A DNA stretch of 64,000 nucleotides, taken from Luteimonas sp. S4-F44. Its GTDB lineage: Bacteria; Pseudomonadota; Gammaproteobacteria; Xanthomonadales; Xanthomonadaceae. Numbering within the stretch: the first letter of the stretch is position 1; every line of letters begins with the position of its first letter. The notes below the pieces were generated by a model. It was not told the origin of the DNA, searched no databases, and saw only the letters and a program-made list of their open reading frames with translations. Positions 39,608 through 49,681 of this stretch are shown piece after piece. The translations under genes and the position numbers were made by a program. The stretch is from assembly GCF_022637415.1 (NCBI RefSeq), contig NZ_CP093340.1:930001-994000 (forward strand), written 5' to 3'.

Positions 39608-39976
39608 ATGATCCAGATGCAGAGCCACCTCGACGTGGCGGACAACAGCGGTGCCAAGGAAGTGATGTGCATCAAGGTGCTCGGCGGCTCCAAGCGCCGC
39701 TACGCCGCGATCGGCGACATCATCAAGGTGTCCGTGAAGGAAGCGATTCCGCGTGGCAAGGTCAAGAAGGGCGAAGTCTACGACGCCGTCGTGGTGCGTA
39801 CCCGCAAGGGTGTGCGCCGTCCCGACGGTTCGCTGATCCGCTTCGATGGCAACGCCGCGGTGTTGCTCAACAACAAGCAGGAGCCGATCGGCACCCGCAT
39901 CTTCGGGCCCGTGACCCGTGAGCTTCGTTCCGAGAAGTTCATGAAGATCGTGTCGCTCGCTCCCGAAGTGCTCTGA
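39608..39976 (+). CDS. rplN: 50S ribosomal protein L14
   Basis: 122-residue protein at the subunit interface, also the target of the silencing factor Rsf[20 protein letters not shown] is the family start. In E. coli it opens the spc operon with its own promoter; the 13-base spacer here leaves no room for one, so S10 and spc appear fused. Confidence 0.98.
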   Translation: MIQMQSHLDVADNSGAKEVMCIKVLGGSKRRYAAIGDIIKVSVKEAIPRGKVKKGEVYDAVVVRTRKGVRRPDGSLIRFDGNAAVLLNNKQEPIGTRIFGPVTRELRSEKFMKIVSLAPEVL

Positions 39977-39991
39977 GCGGAGAGAACGAAC

Positions 39992-40309
39992 ATGGCCAAT
40001 CGAATCAAGAAGGGCGACCACGTCATCGTGATCGCCGGCAAGGACAAGGGCAAGCGCGGTGATGTGGTGCGCGTGGTCGGCGACAAGGTCGTCGTCTCCA
40101 ACGTCAACCTCGTCAAGCGCCACACCAAGCCCAATCCGCAAGCCGGCCAGGCCGGTGGCGTGATCGAGCGCGAAGCTCCGATCCACGCTTCGAACGTGAT
40201 GCCGTTCAACCCTGCCACCGGCAAGGGCGAGCGCATCGGAACCAAGAAGCTCGAGGATGGACGCACGCTGCGCGTGTTCCGCTCGAGCGGTGAGGCGCTC
40301 GACGCCTGA
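39992..40309 (+). CDS. rplX: 50S ribosomal protein L24
   Basis: 105-residue assembly initiator with a KOW motif ([18 protein letters not shown]). [18 protein letters not shown] follows as in the family. rplE is 11 bases on by the start I prefer. Confidence 0.97.
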   Translation: MANRIKKGDHVIVIAGKDKGKRGDVVRVVGDKVVVSNVNLVKRHTKPNPQAGQAGGVIEREAPIHASNVMPFNPATGKGERIGTKKLEDGRTLRVFRSSGEALDA

Positions 40310-40320
40310 GGATGCCCAAA

Positions 40321-40863
40321 ATGACGACCCGTCTGGAACAGTTCTACAAGGATGAAGTGGTGCCGAAGCTCATGGAGCAGTTCGGTTACGACAACATCAT
40401 GCAGGTCCCGCGCCTGACCAAGATCACGCTCAACATGGGCGTGGGCGAGGCAGCCGCGAACAAGAAGATCCTCGAGAACGCCACTGCCGACATGGCCAAG
40501 ATCAGCGGCCAGAAGCCGCTGGTGACCAAGTCGCGCGTGTCGGTCGCCTCGTTCAAGATCCGCGACGGCTGGCCGATCGGCTGCAAGGTCACGCTGCGCC
40601 GCAACCGGATGTACGAGTTCCTCGATCGTCTGGTGAACGTCTCGCTGCCGCGCGTGCGCGACTTCCGTGGCGTGTCGGGCCGTTCGTTCGACGGCCGCGG
40701 CAACTACAACATGGGCGTGAAGGAACAGATCATCTTCCCGGAAATCGACTTCGACCAGGTCGACGCGATCCGCGGCATGGATATCGCCATCACCACCACC
40801 GCACGCACCAACGAAGAAGCCAAGGCACTGCTCGAAGCCTTCCGCTTCCCGTTCCGCAACTGA
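40321..40863 (+). CDS. rplE: 50S ribosomal protein L5
   Basis: 180-residue 5S rRNA-binding protein of the central protuberance. VGEAAANKK and [12 protein letters not shown] are conserved. Two ATGs are in frame, at 40312 and 40321. The GAGGA at 40308-40312 lies eight bases before 40321, so the second is preferred. In E. coli S8 represses spc near this start. Confidence 0.96.
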   Translation: MTTRLEQFYKDEVVPKLMEQFGYDNIMQVPRLTKITLNMGVGEAAANKKILENATADMAKISGQKPLVTKSRVSVASFKIRDGWPIGCKVTLRRNRMYEFLDRLVNVSLPRVRDFRGVSGRSFDGRGNYNMGVKEQIIFPEIDFDQVDAIRGMDIAITTTARTNEEAKALLEAFRFPFRN

Positions 40864-40872
40864 GGAAAGCAC

Positions 40873-41178
40873 ATGGCAAAGACGTCCATGGTCAACCGCG
40901 AGGTCAAGCGGACCAAGCTGGCCAAGCAGCACGCCGAGAAGCGTGCGGCGCTGAAGAAGATCATCAGCAGCCAGACCGCGAGCTACGAGGACAAGATCGA
41001 GGCCGCGACCAAGCTGCAGAAGCTGCCGCGCGACTCGTCGCCCTCGCGTCAGGTCAACCGTTGCGCCCTCACGGGCCGCCCGCGTGGCGTGTACAGCAAG
41101 TTCGGCCTGGGCCGCAACAAGCTGCGCGAAGCCACGATGCGCGGCGACGTGCCGGGTCTGCGCAAGGCCAGCTGGTAA
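40873..41178 (+). CDS. rpsN: 30S ribosomal protein S14 (zinc-free type)
   Basis: 101-residue 30S head protein. It has one Cys ([11 protein letters not shown]) instead of the paired CxxC motifs, so it is the zinc-independent form. A 144-base spacer before rpsH is much wider than usual and carries promoter-like sequence. Confidence 0.97.
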   Translation: MAKTSMVNREVKRTKLAKQHAEKRAALKKIISSQTASYEDKIEAATKLQKLPRDSSPSRQVNRCALTGRPRGVYSKFGLGRNKLREATMRGDVPGLRKASW

Positions 41179-41222
41179 TCGAGCGGGCGGGGTACGGGTC
41201 TGGCGTTCCGGCGCCGGGCCTG

Positions 41223-41228
41223 TACAAT
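41223..41228 (+). promoter_or_regulatory. Possible internal promoter before rpsH (-10 TACAAT)
   Basis: TACAAT matches TATAAT at five of six positions; the -35 at 17 bases (CTGGCG) is poor. A second -10-like TAGAAT is at 41277-41282. The spacer 41179-41322 has no gene. This is a weak candidate for a spc-internal promoter. Confidence 0.4.
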
Positions 41229-41322
41229 ACCGCCCCTCACGCTGTACCCCGGCCGGGCCACCGGTCGGTTCAAAACTAGAATTCGCGAAAGCGGATATCG
41301 GTGCACTCAGAAGGTAATCATC

Positions 41323-41718
41323 ATGAGCATGACTGATCCCATCGCCGACATGCTGGTCCGCATCAAGAATGCGGCAGCGGTCGGCAAGCAGACGGTGAAG
41401 ATGCCGTCGTCCAAGACCAAGGTCGCCATTGCCACCGTCCTCAAGGACGAGGGGTACATCGGCGATTTTCGCGTGACCGAGAACGGCGCCAAGGCCGAGC
41501 TCGAGATCGTCCTCAAGTATTACGAAGGCCGCCCGGTGATCGAGCGCCTGCAGCGCTTCTCGCGTTCGGGCCTGCGTCAGTACCGCGGCAAGGATGCGCT
41601 GCCCAAAGTCCTCAACGGGCTCGGCATCGCCATCATCTCCACCTCGAAGGGCATCATGACCGATGCGCAGGCGCGCCAGCAGGGCGTCGGCGGTGAAGTC
41701 CTGTGCTTCGTGGCCTAA
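41323..41718 (+). CDS. rpsH: 30S ribosomal protein S8
   Basis: 131-residue 16S-binding protein and, in E. coli, the spc operon repressor. [17 protein letters not shown] and the C-terminal GGEVLCFVA are diagnostic. An AAGG lies ahead of the ATG. rplF follows 15 bases on. Confidence 0.98.
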   Translation: MSMTDPIADMLVRIKNAAAVGKQTVKMPSSKTKVAIATVLKDEGYIGDFRVTENGAKAELEIVLKYYEGRPVIERLQRFSRSGLRQYRGKDALPKVLNGLGIAIISTSKGIMTDAQARQQGVGGEVLCFVA

Positions 41719-41733
41719 GGGAGTAAGCGCACA

Positions 41734-42261
41734 ATGTCCCGCGTCGCCAAGAAGCCCATCGCCCTGCCCAAGGGCGTCGAACTCAACATCCAGCCCGAGC
41801 TGGTCAGCGTCAAGGGCCCGAAGGGCACGCTGTCGCTCGCCAAGCCGGCGTCCATCGAGGTCAAGATCGAGGACGGCACTGCGCTGCTGTCGGCCGCCGA
41901 TCCGTCGCAGATCGCCCTGACCGGCACCCTGCGCGCGATCGTCGCCAACATGGTCCACGGCGTGTCGGAAGGCTTCGAGCGCAAGCTCGAGCTCGTCGGC
42001 GTCGGTTACCGTGCGGCGGTCCAGGGCAAGGACCTGAACCTCTCGCTCGGGTTCTCGCACCCGGTCGTGTTCCAGGCGCCCGAAGGCATCACCCTCAGCA
42101 CCCCCACCCAGACCGAGATCCTGGTCCAGGGCGCGGACAAGCAGATGGTCGGCCAGGTCGCCGCGAAGATCCGCGGATTCCGTCCGCCGGAGCCCTACAA
42201 GGGCAAGGGCGTGAAGTACTCCGACGAAACCATCATCCGTAAGGAAGCCAAGAAGGCGTAA
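41734..42261 (+). CDS. rplF: 50S ribosomal protein L6
   Basis: 175-residue protein near the factor-binding site, formed of two similar beta domains. [14 protein letters not shown] and [13 protein letters not shown] are conserved. The spacer to rplR (134 bases, 42262-42395) is unusually wide and starts with GGGAATCGGGATGGGG, a repeat-like stretch. Confidence 0.98.
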   Translation: MSRVAKKPIALPKGVELNIQPELVSVKGPKGTLSLAKPASIEVKIEDGTALLSAADPSQIALTGTLRAIVANMVHGVSEGFERKLELVGVGYRAAVQGKDLNLSLGFSHPVVFQAPEGITLSTPTQTEILVQGADKQMVGQVAAKIRGFRPPEPYKGKGVKYSDETIIRKEAKKA

Positions 42262-42395
42262 AGGCCGGGAATCGGGATGGGGAAATCCGGATGCATGCGA
42301 GCCACCGTCAGGTGCGCGCCTGCCCCGCCGCGGTTTCCCGGTCCTCACCCCCGACTTCTGTGTCCAGGCCGATCCGCTTCCACGAGGTCACCATC

Positions 42396-42752
42396 ATGAG
42401 CATCAAGAACACCGCCCGCCTGCGTCGCGCCAAGTCGACCCGTGCGCGCATCCGCGAACTGGGCGTGCCGCGCTTGTCGGTGCTGCGCACCGGTCAGCAC
42501 ATTTACGCCCAGTTGTTCAACTCGGACGGCTCGAAGGTCCTGGCTGCGGCCAGCACGACCCAGAGCGATGTCCGCGAGGGTCTGAAGAACGGCAAGAACG
42601 CCGACGCCGCAGCCAAGGTCGGCCGCGCCATCGCCGAGAAGGCCAAGGCCGCGGGCATCGAGCGCGTCGCGTTCGATCGTTCGGGCTACCGCTACCACGG
42701 TCGCATCAAGGCGCTGGCCGACGCGGCGCGCGAAGGCGGCCTGCAGTTCTGA
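42396..42752 (+). CDS. rplR: 50S ribosomal protein L18
   Basis: 118-residue 5S rRNA-binding protein. The basic N-terminus ([16 protein letters not shown]) and [17 protein letters not shown] are typical. I start at [10 protein letters not shown] (42396), with GAGG nine bases upstream; upstream open sequence is not conserved. A hairpin follows in the 165-base spacer to rpsE. Confidence 0.97.
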   Translation: MSIKNTARLRRAKSTRARIRELGVPRLSVLRTGQHIYAQLFNSDGSKVLAAASTTQSDVREGLKNGKNADAAAKVGRAIAEKAKAAGIERVAFDRSGYRYHGRIKALADAAREGGLQF

Positions 42753-42765
42753 TTCATGCTGTCGG

Positions 42766-42786
42766 CGCCGCGCCTTGTGCGCGGCG
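42766..42786 (+). other. Hairpin in the rplR-rpsE spacer
   Basis: CGCCGCGC pairs perfectly with GCGCGGCG around CTTGT, 13 bases after the rplR stop. No T-run. The spacer 42753-42917 is otherwise featureless and has no clear Shine-Dalgarno just before rpsE. Confidence 0.5.
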
Positions 42787-42917
42787 TCGCCTGACGCGCC
42801 GGCACGCGATGTGTCGGGCGCCCGTGGCCTTCTGTGCCGCGTCCGCGTTCCACCGCTCCAGATCACAACTCCAAGCGGCCCAAGCCGTACATCATTTCTC
42901 CAATACAGGCATTCAAG

Positions 42918-43457
42918 ATGGCAAACGAAAGGGAAAACCGCGGGCGCGACCGTAATCGCGACCGCGAAGAGCTTGACGACGGCATGATCGAGAAGCTGAT
43001 CACGGTCAACCGCGTCAGCAAGACCGTCAAGGGCGGTCGCCAGTTCACGTTCACCGCGCTGACGGTCGTCGGCGACGGCAACGGCAAGGTCGGCTTCGGC
43101 TACGGCAAGGCGCGCGAAGTGCCGGTCGCGATCCAGAAGTCGATGGAGCAGGCCCGCAAGAACCAGAAGGCCGTCGATCTCAACGGCAGCACCCTGTGGC
43201 ACACGGTCAAGTCGCGCCACGGTGCGGCGAACGTGTTCATGCAGCCCGCCTCCGAGGGTACCGGCGTGATCGCCGGTGGCGCGATGCGCGCCGTGCTCGA
43301 GGCCGTCGGCGTGAAGGACGTGCTGGCCAAGGCCGTGGGTTCGCGCAACCCGATCAACCTGGTGCGCGCGACGATCCGCGGCCTGTCGGAGATGCATTCG
43401 CCGGCGCAGATCGCGGCCAAGCGCGGCAAGAAGCTGGAGGACATCACCCATGGCTAA
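42918..43457 (+). CDS. rpsE: 30S ribosomal protein S5
   Basis: 179-residue protein of the mRNA entry channel and decoding fidelity. [19 protein letters not shown] and [15 protein letters not shown] are conserved. The N-terminus is Arg/Asp/Glu-rich ([16 protein letters not shown]). I chose ATG 42918 as the conserved start although the frame is open further up; the ribosome binding site is weak. It overlaps rpmD by eight bases. Confidence 0.97.
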   Translation: MANERENRGRDRNRDREELDDGMIEKLITVNRVSKTVKGGRQFTFTALTVVGDGNGKVGFGYGKAREVPVAIQKSMEQARKNQKAVDLNGSTLWHTVKSRHGAANVFMQPASEGTGVIAGGAMRAVLEAVGVKDVLAKAVGSRNPINLVRATIRGLSEMHSPAQIAAKRGKKLEDITHG

Positions 43458-43647
43458 GAACGAAGCCGCCGGCGGCACCGTGAAGGTGCGTCTGGTGAAG
43501 GGGTTGCGCGGTGCGCAGGCCAAGCACCGTCTGTCGGTCAAGGCGTTGGGCCTCAGCAAGCTCAACGACGTGCGCGAACTGAAGGACAGCCCGCAGGTCC
43601 GTGGCCTGATCAACAAGGTCCATTATCTGGTCCGGGTCGAGGAATAA
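43450..43647 (+). CDS. rpmD: 50S ribosomal protein L30
   Basis: 65-residue protein. [17 protein letters not shown] and [17 protein letters not shown] define the family. It starts inside rpsE (8-base overlap) and ends four bases before rplO. Confidence 0.97.
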   Translation: MAKNEAAGGTVKVRLVKGLRGAQAKHRLSVKALGLSKLNDVRELKDSPQVRGLINKVHYLVRVEE

Positions 43648-43651
43648 TCAC

Positions 43652-44086
43652 ATGAAGCTCAATACTCTCAAGCCCGCACCGGGCGCCCGCACCGAGCGCA
43701 CTCGCGTCGGTCGCGGTATCGGCTCGGGCCTCGGCAAGACCGCCGGCCGCGGCCACAAGGGTTCGTTCGCACGTTCGGGCAAGGGCAAGATCAAGGCCGG
43801 CTTCGAAGGCGGCCAGATGCCGCTGCGCAAGCGTTTGCCGAAGGTCGGCTTCCGTTCGCGCCTGAAGAACGACACCGCCGAGGTCTTCCTGTACCAGCTC
43901 GAGAAGCTCGAAGGCACGGTCGATTTCGCCGCGCTGCGCGCCGCCAAGCTGGTGCCGGCGACCGCCAAGCGCGCCAAGATCGTCAAGAACGGCGAGATCG
44001 GCAAGGCGCTGACCTTCAAGGGCCTGCTGGCCACCGCTGGCGCCCGTGCGGCGATCGAAGCGGCCGGCGGCAAGGTCGAGGAGTAA
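43652..44086 (+). CDS. rplO: 50S ribosomal protein L15
   Basis: 144-residue assembly protein. The Gly/Arg/Lys-rich N-terminal part ([18 protein letters not shown]) threads into 23S rRNA, and [14 protein letters not shown] is conserved. secY starts six bases after the stop. Confidence 0.98.
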   Translation: MKLNTLKPAPGARTERTRVGRGIGSGLGKTAGRGHKGSFARSGKGKIKAGFEGGQMPLRKRLPKVGFRSRLKNDTAEVFLYQLEKLEGTVDFAALRAAKLVPATAKRAKIVKNGEIGKALTFKGLLATAGARAAIEAAGGKVEE

Positions 44087-44092
44087 TCGCCG

Positions 44093-45442
44093 ATGTCGCG
44101 GAGCGGCAGCGCAATGGGTGGGGTTGGCGCCGGGCTCGGTAAGTTCACCGAGCTCCGCCAGCGCCTGCTGTTCGTGCTCGGGGCCCTGATCGTCTATCGC
44201 ATCGGGTGCTTCATCCCGGTCCCGGGCGTCAATCCCGAGGCCATGCTGCAGCTGATGGAGCAGCAGGAAGGCACGATCGTGGACATGTTCAACATGTTCT
44301 CCGGTGGTGCGCTGTCGCGCTTCAGCCTGTTCGCGCTGAACGTGATCCCGTACATCTCCGCGTCCATTGTCATGCAGTTGCTGGTGCAGGTGGTGCCGAG
44401 CCTGAAGGCCATCCAGAAGGAAGGCGAGTCGGGCCGGCGCCGCATCACCCAGTGGTCGCGCATCGGTGCGATCCCGCTGGCGATCTTCCAGTCGGCGGGT
44501 ATCGCGGTGGCGTTGCAGAGCTCGGGCGCCAACAACGGCATCCCGGTCGTCTATTCGCCGGGCATGGGCTTCGTGCTGACCGCGATCGTCGCGCTCACCG
44601 CCGGCACCATGTTCCTGGTCTGGCTGGGCGAGCAGGTCACCGAGCGCGGTATCGGCAACGGCGTGTCGCTGATCATCTTCGCGGGCATCGTCGCCGGCCT
44701 GCCAGGCGCGGTGTTCGGCACGATCGAGTCGCTGCGCAATGGCGACATGAGCCCGATCGCGGCGATCCTGCTGGTGGCGGTGGTGCTGGCGGCGACGTTC
44801 TTCGTGGTGTTCGTCGAGCGTGGCCAGCGTCGGATCACGGTCAACTACGCGCGCCGCCAGGGCGGTCGCAACGCGTACATGAACCAGACTTCGTTCCTGC
44901 CGCTGAAGCTGAACATGGCGGGTGTGATCCCGGCAATTTTCGCCTCGTCGATCATCATGTTCCCGGCGACGGTCTCGACCTGGTTCGGTGAGGCCGGATC
45001 GGCGACCTGGCTGCAGCGCCTGGCGCAGGCGATGTCGCCTGGCGAGCCGCTGTACGTGCTGCTGTTCGGTGGTCTGATCGCTGGTTTCGCGTTCTTCTAC
45101 ACCGCCCTGGTGTTCAACTCGCAGGAAACCGCCGACAACCTGAAGAAGTCCGGCGCGCTGATTCCGGGCATCCGCCCGGGCAAGGCGACCGCGGACTACA
45201 TCGATGGCGTGCTGACCCGTCTGACCGCGGTTGGCGCCGCCTATCTGGTGCTGGTCTGTCTGCTGCCGGAGTTCATGCGCGCCGAGTTCGGCAGCTCCTT
45301 CCACTTCGGCGGCACGTCGCTGCTGATCGTGGTGGTGGTGGTGATGGACTTCATCGCCCAGGTCCAGTCGCATCTGATGTCGCACCAGTACGAGAGCCTG
45401 CTCAAGAAGGCCAATCTCAAGGGCGGCTCGCGCCCCCGCTGA
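44093..45442 (+). CDS. secY: Preprotein translocase subunit SecY
   Basis: 449-residue core of the SecYEG channel with about ten TM segments. [11 protein letters not shown], the plug-region and [13 protein letters not shown] match the family, as do the cytoplasmic loops ITQWSRIGA and [13 protein letters not shown]. The ATG at 44093 has an AGGAG upstream; another at 44114 is possible. In E. coli rpmJ follows secY, but no L36 frame is present here. Confidence 0.96.
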   Translation: MSRSGSAMGGVGAGLGKFTELRQRLLFVLGALIVYRIGCFIPVPGVNPEAMLQLMEQQEGTIVDMFNMFSGGALSRFSLFALNVIPYISASIVMQLLVQVVPSLKAIQKEGESGRRRITQWSRIGAIPLAIFQSAGIAVALQSSGANNGIPVVYSPGMGFVLTAIVALTAGTMFLVWLGEQVTERGIGNGVSLIIFAGIVAGLPGAVFGTIESLRNGDMSPIAAILLVAVVLAATFFVVFVERGQRRITVNYARRQGGRNAYMNQTSFLPLKLNMAGVIPAIFASSIIMFPATVSTWFGEAGSATWLQRLAQAMSPGEPLYVLLFGGLIAGFAFFYTALVFNSQETADNLKKSGALIPGIRPGKATADYIDGVLTRLTAVGAAYLVLVCLLPEFMRAEFGSSFHFGGTSLLIVVVVVMDFIAQVQSHLMSHQYESLLKKANLKGGSRPR

Positions 45443-45457
45443 GGTCCCGCGTTTCGG

Positions 45458-45482
45458 CGCCGCCCCTCAGGTCGGGGCGGCG
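45458..45482 (+). other. Hairpin after secY
   Basis: CGCCGCCCC pairs perfectly with GGGGCGGCG (9 bp) around TCAGGTC. A weak T-tract (TGTGGTT) follows. It begins the 479-base gene-free spacer 45443-45921 and may end spc transcripts. Confidence 0.55.
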
Positions 45483-45852
45483 TGTGGTTCCGGCCTGCGC
45501 CGACGGCGTGCGCTGGGCGCCGCTTGGTGGTATGCTGTTCTGCTGCCGCCGGTCGCTTCGTGCGCCGGCACAGAATTCTTCGCGGTCCGGGACTCTCCCC
45601 GGTATCGCACGTCTCGCCCGGCAGGGCGGGGCACGGGCTCCGGACACACGCGCCGGAACCCAGGATGGGCGACTCGCGCGGCGGTCTCGGGCGCGGGTGG
45701 TGCAGGGTGATCCGCACGCCAGAGTAGCGCGCGGGGCATCCGGGGAGTCGTCCCCGGTTGCCGCCCCGGTACCGTCGCCGGAGCATGGGCACACTCCCCA
45801 TGCCGGGTCGAGCCGCTGGGTCGGGGCGCGACTGCAAGAAGGTCCGAGGCCT

Positions 45853-45861
45853 TGCTATCAT
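45853..45861 (+). promoter_or_regulatory. Extended -10 promoter of the alpha operon
   Basis: TGC-TATCAT is an extended -10 (five of six in the hexamer), 61 bases before the rpsM ATG. The -35 region is poor (CTGCAA at 18 bases), as is common with extended -10 promoters. A weaker TATGCT is near 45530. The spacer contains no open frame with coding character. Confidence 0.55.
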
Positions 45862-45921
45862 TTCATGTTCCCTTTTGTCGGGATTGAACCCCCGGCAGCC
45901 CCAACAGTTGGAGATCCGCGC

Positions 45922-46278
45922 ATGGCGCGTATTGCAGGCGTGAACCTGCCTGCCCAGAAGCATGTCTGGGTCGGGCTTCAGAGCATCTACGGCATCGGCC
46001 GTACCCGGTCGAAGAAGGTCTGCGAATCCGCGGGCGTCGAGGCCACCACCAAGATCCGCGACCTGTCGGAGCCGGAAGTCGAGCGCCTGCGCGCCGAAGT
46101 CGGCAAGTTCGTGGTCGAGGGCGACCTGCGTCGTGAGGTCGGTATCGCGATCAAGCGTCTGATGGACCTGTCGTGCTACCGCGGCCTGCGCCATCGTCGC
46201 GGCCTGCCGCTGCGCGGCCAGCGCACCCGGACCAATGCCCGTACCCGCAAGGGTCCGCGCAAGGCCATCAGGAAGTAA
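45922..46278 (+). CDS. rpsM: 30S ribosomal protein S13
   Basis: 118-residue head protein contacting both tRNAs and the 50[20 protein letters not shown] and the C-terminal [14 protein letters not shown] are diagnostic. GGAG lies eight bases before the ATG at 45922. In-frame open sequence further up is not conserved. Confidence 0.98.
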   Translation: MARIAGVNLPAQKHVWVGLQSIYGIGRTRSKKVCESAGVEATTKIRDLSEPEVERLRAEVGKFVVEGDLRREVGIAIKRLMDLSCYRGLRHRRGLPLRGQRTRTNARTRKGPRKAIRK

Positions 46279-46290
46279 GGAACCGTACCC

Positions 46291-46683
46291 ATGGCCAAGC
46301 CGTCCGCAACCAAAACCAAGAAGAAGATCAAGCGCGTCGTCACCGACGGCATCGCGCACGTCCACGCTTCGTTCAACAACACGATCGTCACGATCACCGA
46401 CCGCCAGGGCAATGCGCTCTCGTGGGCGACCTCCGGCGGTGCCGGCTTCCGCGGTTCGCGCAAGTCGACCCCGTTCGCAGCCCAGGTGGCTGCCGAGAAG
46501 GCCGGCAAGGCCGCACTCGACTACGGCGTCAAGTCGCTGGAAGTTCGCATCAAGGGCCCGGGTCCGGGTCGTGAGTCGGCCGTGCGTTCGCTCAACAACG
46601 TGGGCTACAAGATCATCAACATCATCGACGTGACGCCAATCCCGCACAACGGGTGCCGTCCGCCGAAGAAGCGTCGCGTCTAA
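46291..46683 (+). CDS. rpsK: 30S ribosomal protein S11
   Basis: 130-residue platform protein. [18 protein letters not shown] and the C-terminal [15 protein letters not shown] are conserved, including the Asn/Gly context that can form isoaspartate. rpsM and rpsD flank it with 12- and 15-base spacers. Confidence 0.98.
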   Translation: MAKPSATKTKKKIKRVVTDGIAHVHASFNNTIVTITDRQGNALSWATSGGAGFRGSRKSTPFAAQVAAEKAGKAALDYGVKSLEVRIKGPGPGRESAVRSLNNVGYKIINIIDVTPIPHNGCRPPKKRRV

Positions 46684-46698
46684 AGGAGCGATCAAGAA

Positions 46699-47331
46699 AT
46701 GGCTCGTTATATCGGTCCTACCTGTAAGCTCGCGCGCCGCGAAGGCGCCGACCTGTCGCTCAAGAGCCCGACGCGTGCGTTGGATTCCAAGTGCAAGCTC
46801 GAGCAGAAGCCCGGCCAGCACGGCGCGGGCAACACCCGTCGCGGCAAGCTGTCCGACTACGCCACCCAGCTGCGCGAGAAGCAGAAGGTCAAGCGTATCT
46901 ACGGTCTGCTGGAGCGTCAGTTCCGCAACTACTACAAGAAGGCCTCGACCAAGAAGGGCAACACGGGTGAGAACCTGCTGCAGCTCCTCGAGACCCGCCT
47001 CGACAACGTCGTCTATCGCATGGGCTTCGCCGTCACCCGCCCGGCCGCGCGCCAGCTGGTGTCGCACCGCGGTGTCACGGTCAACGGTCAGCCGGTCAAT
47101 CTGCCGTCGTACCAGGTCAAGGCCGGCGACGCGATCGCGCTGTCGGAGAAGGCCCAGAAGCAGCTCCGCGTCCAGGAGGCTCTGACCGTCTCCTCGTCGA
47201 TGGACCTGTCGCCGTCGTGGGTCGAGGTCGATTCGAAGAAGTTCAGCGGCGTGTTCAAGGCCGTGCCCGATCGTGGTGACCTGCCGGCGGACATCAACGA
47301 AGCGCTGATCGTCGAGCTGTACTCGAAGTAA
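46699..47331 (+). CDS. rpsD: 30S ribosomal protein S4
   Basis: 210-residue primary 16S-binding protein. It has the [16 protein letters not shown] start and an S4 RNA-binding domain (about 98-160, [15 protein letters not shown]). In E. coli S4 represses the alpha operon by binding the rpsM leader, and the wide spacer upstream of rpsM leaves room for such a structure. rpoA is 55 bases on. Confidence 0.98.
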   Translation: MARYIGPTCKLARREGADLSLKSPTRALDSKCKLEQKPGQHGAGNTRRGKLSDYATQLREKQKVKRIYGLLERQFRNYYKKASTKKGNTGENLLQLLETRLDNVVYRMGFAVTRPAARQLVSHRGVTVNGQPVNLPSYQVKAGDAIALSEKAQKQLRVQEALTVSSSMDLSPSWVEVDSKKFSGVFKAVPDRGDLPADINEALIVELYSK

Positions 47332-47386
47332 TTCATTCAGGCCTCCGCGCCCCCCGGCGCGGACGGTCTCCAGGAGACACACAAAC

Positions 47387-48385
47387 ATGACGGCTACCGC
47401 CAACCAGGTACTGCGTCCCCGTGGCCCGCAGATCGAACGCCTTGCCGGCAACCGTGCGAAGGTCGTGATCGAGCCGCTGGAGCGCGGTTACGGGCACACG
47501 CTGGGCAACGCCCTGCGTCGCGTGCTGCTGTCGTCGATCCCGGGCTTCGCGATCACCGAAGTCGAGATCGACGGCGTGCTGCACGAGTACAGCACCATCG
47601 AGGGCCTGCAGGAAGACGTGCTCGAAGTCCTGTTGAACCTGAAGGATGTCGCGATCCGCATGGGCACCGGCGAAAGCGCGACGCTGTCGCTGTCGAAGTC
47701 GGGTCCCGGCGTGGTGACTGCTGCCGACATCAAGACCGACCACAACGTCGAGATTCTCAACGGCGAGCATGTGATCTGCCATCTGACCAAGGATGCGTCG
47801 ATCAACATGCGCCTGAAGATCGAGCGCGGTTTCGGCTACCAGCCGGCCGCCGCCCGTCGTCGTCCCGACGAGGAGACCCGTGCGATCGGTCGCCTGATGC
47901 TCGATGCGTCGTTCTCGCCCGTCCGCCGCGTCGCCTATGAGGTCGAGGCCGCTCGCGTCGAGCAGCGTACCGACCTGGACAAGCTGGTCATCGACATCGA
48001 GACCAATGGCACGATCGATGCCGAGGAAGCCGTGCGCACCGCCGCCGACATCCTCACCGAGCAGCTGTCGGTGTTCGGCGACTTCACGCACCGCGACCGC
48101 GGCGCCGCCAAGCCGCAGACCCCGGGCGTCGATCCGATCCTGCTGCGCCCGATCGATGATCTGGAGCTGACGGTGCGTTCGGCCAACTGCCTCAAGGCCG
48201 AGAGCATCTATTACATTGGCGACCTGATCCAGAAGACCGAGGTCGAGCTGCTCAAGACGCCGAACCTGGGCAAGAAGTCGCTCACCGAGATCAAGGAAGT
48301 GCTCGCGCAGCGCGGCCTGGCCCTGGGCATGAAGCTCGAGAACTGGCCGCCGGCCGGCGTCTCGGCGCACGGCATGCTTGGCTGA
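47387..48385 (+). CDS. rpoA: DNA-directed RNA polymerase subunit alpha
   Basis: 332-residue subunit. The N-terminal assembly domain has [21 protein letters not shown] flexible linker lies near 235-248. The C-terminal domain binds UP elements and activators ([15 protein letters not shown], then [14 protein letters not shown]). Length and layout are as in E. coli (329). A 12-bp hairpin follows the stop. Confidence 0.98.
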   Translation: MTATANQVLRPRGPQIERLAGNRAKVVIEPLERGYGHTLGNALRRVLLSSIPGFAITEVEIDGVLHEYSTIEGLQEDVLEVLLNLKDVAIRMGTGESATLSLSKSGPGVVTAADIKTDHNVEILNGEHVICHLTKDASINMRLKIERGFGYQPAAARRRPDEETRAIGRLMLDASFSPVRRVAYEVEAARVEQRTDLDKLVIDIETNGTIDAEEAVRTAADILTEQLSVFGDFTHRDRGAAKPQTPGVDPILLRPIDDLELTVRSANCLKAESIYYIGDLIQKTEVELLKTPNLGKKSLTEIKEVLAQRGLALGMKLENWPPAGVSAHGMLG

Positions 48386-48397
48386 TGCAACATGTGG

Positions 48398-48424
48398 AAG
48401 GCGCGTCCTCGAAGGACGCGCCTT
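48398..48424 (+). other. Strong hairpin between rpoA and rplQ
   Basis: AAGGCGCGTCC pairs perfectly with GGACGCGCCTT (11 bp) around TCGAA, followed by TCGC. The spacer to rplQ is 186 bases and gene-free. With its A-rich base and partial T-tail it could terminate in part, lowering rplQ relative to rpoA. Confidence 0.6.
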
Positions 48425-48571
48425 TCGCACATCGCCAGACGGGCTTCGAGGCCCGCGGCGATCGCCGGTGACGGAGCCCCGGTTTTTCGGACCACCCGCA
48501 GTCCAAGTCACAACGCCAGGATGGCGACAACGATGTCCAACGACCCACCATTCCACTGAAGGATTCATCCC

Positions 48572-48949
48572 ATGCGCCACCAGAAAGCCGGTCGCAAGTT
48601 CAACCGCACCAGCGCCCATCGCGAAGCGATGTTCCGCAACATGGCCGCCTCGCTGATCAAGAACGAGCTGATCAAGACCACGCTGCCCAAGGCCAAGGAA
48701 CTGCGCCGTGTGGCCGAGCCGCTGATCACGCTGGCCAAGGTCGACGGCGTCGCCAACCGCCGCCTCGCTTTCGCGCGTCTGCGCGACAAGGCAGCGGTCG
48801 GCACCCTGTTCACGACGCTGGGTCCGCGCTACCAGTCGCGTCCGGGCGGTTACCTGCGCATCCTCAAGGCGGGCTTCCGCGCCGGCGACAACGCGCCGAT
48901 GGCCTACGTCGAGCTGGTCGATCGCCCGCAGGCCGACGCCGCCGAGTGA
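48572..48949 (+). CDS. rplQ: 50S ribosomal protein L17
   Basis: 125-residue protein of the tunnel exit side. [24 protein letters not shown] is reduced here to its key parts: [12 protein letters not shown] and SAHREAMF. The C-terminal [14 protein letters not shown] is conserved. It is the last gene of the ribosomal block, closed by a strong terminator. Confidence 0.97.
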   Translation: MRHQKAGRKFNRTSAHREAMFRNMAASLIKNELIKTTLPKAKELRRVAEPLITLAKVDGVANRRLAFARLRDKAAVGTLFTTLGPRYQSRPGGYLRILKAGFRAGDNAPMAYVELVDRPQADAAE

Positions 48950-48988
48950 TCCAGGCCGATCGCGCATTGCCCGGTCCGTGTCTCCCAG

Positions 48989-49013
48989 AAACCCCGGCCC
49001 ATGCCGGGGTTTT
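48989..49013 (+). terminator. Rho-independent terminator after rplQ
   Basis: AAACCCCGGC pairs perfectly with GCCGGGGTTT (10 bp) around CCAT, then TCT. The A- and T-runs at both ends allow use in either direction. It closes the alpha operon. Confidence 0.88.
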
Positions 49014-49123
49014 CTGCGTCCGGGGCGCGCGCAGGGACCCAAGGCCAGGCGCCTTGCGCAGCAGGCCTTTGGCTTTCGCCGCTGCGGCGGGATAATCGCC
49101 GTCTCCCTTTCTGGCCCATTTCC

Positions 49124-49633
49124 ATGAATCCACTGCGCTGGTCGTTCCGCACCTTGATGCTCGTCGGCGGGGTCGCCTGCTTTGCGCTGATCGGTTTTGC
49201 GATCTATTCGCAGCTGCAGTGGGGATTGCAGCCCTGTCCGTTGTGCATCTTCCAGCGCATCGCGTTCGCGGCGCTCGGCTTGGTGCTGCTGGTCGCCGGC
49301 GCGCATGCGCCCAGGGGGCAGGGCGGACGGCGCGTCTACGGCCTGCTGGGCCTGGCGGCGGCCGCGGTCGGCATCGGCGTCGCCGGGCGGCATGTCTGGC
49401 TGCAGATGCATCCGCCGGGCTTCGTGAGCTGCGGTGCGCCGTTTGCGTTCATGCGCCAGACCATGGACACGCCGACGCTGATCCAGAAGGTCCTGACCGG
49501 CAGTGGCGACTGCGGCACGATCGACTGGACGTTCCTGGGCCTGTCGATGCCCGCCTGGAGCCTGCTGTGGTTCGTGTTGCTGGGCGCGGTCGCGGTGTAT
49601 GCCGCATGGCGCCCACAGCGCGGCCGAAATTGA
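49124..49633 (+). CDS. dsbB: Disulfide bond formation protein B
   Basis: 169-residue inner-membrane oxidase that reoxidises DsbA and passes electrons to quinone. Four TM segments are visible (about 10-28, 43-60, 71-88, 139-160). The two redox pairs are Cys38/Cys41 (PCPLC) and Cys103/Cys130 in the periplasmic loop. Start ATG 49124; its spacer holds no clear promoter. Confidence 0.93.
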   Translation: MNPLRWSFRTLMLVGGVACFALIGFAIYSQLQWGLQPCPLCIFQRIAFAALGLVLLVAGAHAPRGQGGRRVYGLLGLAAAAVGIGVAGRHVWLQMHPPGFVSCGAPFAFMRQTMDTPTLIQKVLTGSGDCGTIDWTFLGLSMPAWSLLWFVLLGAVAVYAAWRPQRGRN

Positions 49634-49681
49634 CGCAGCGCAGCAAGCTGCGATGATGTGCGCTCGTACGAGGATGTTCCG

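Noticed and set aside
45443..45921. Possible rpmJ (L36) after secY
   Set aside because: No frame begins with the basic L36 pattern or has its cysteine spacing.
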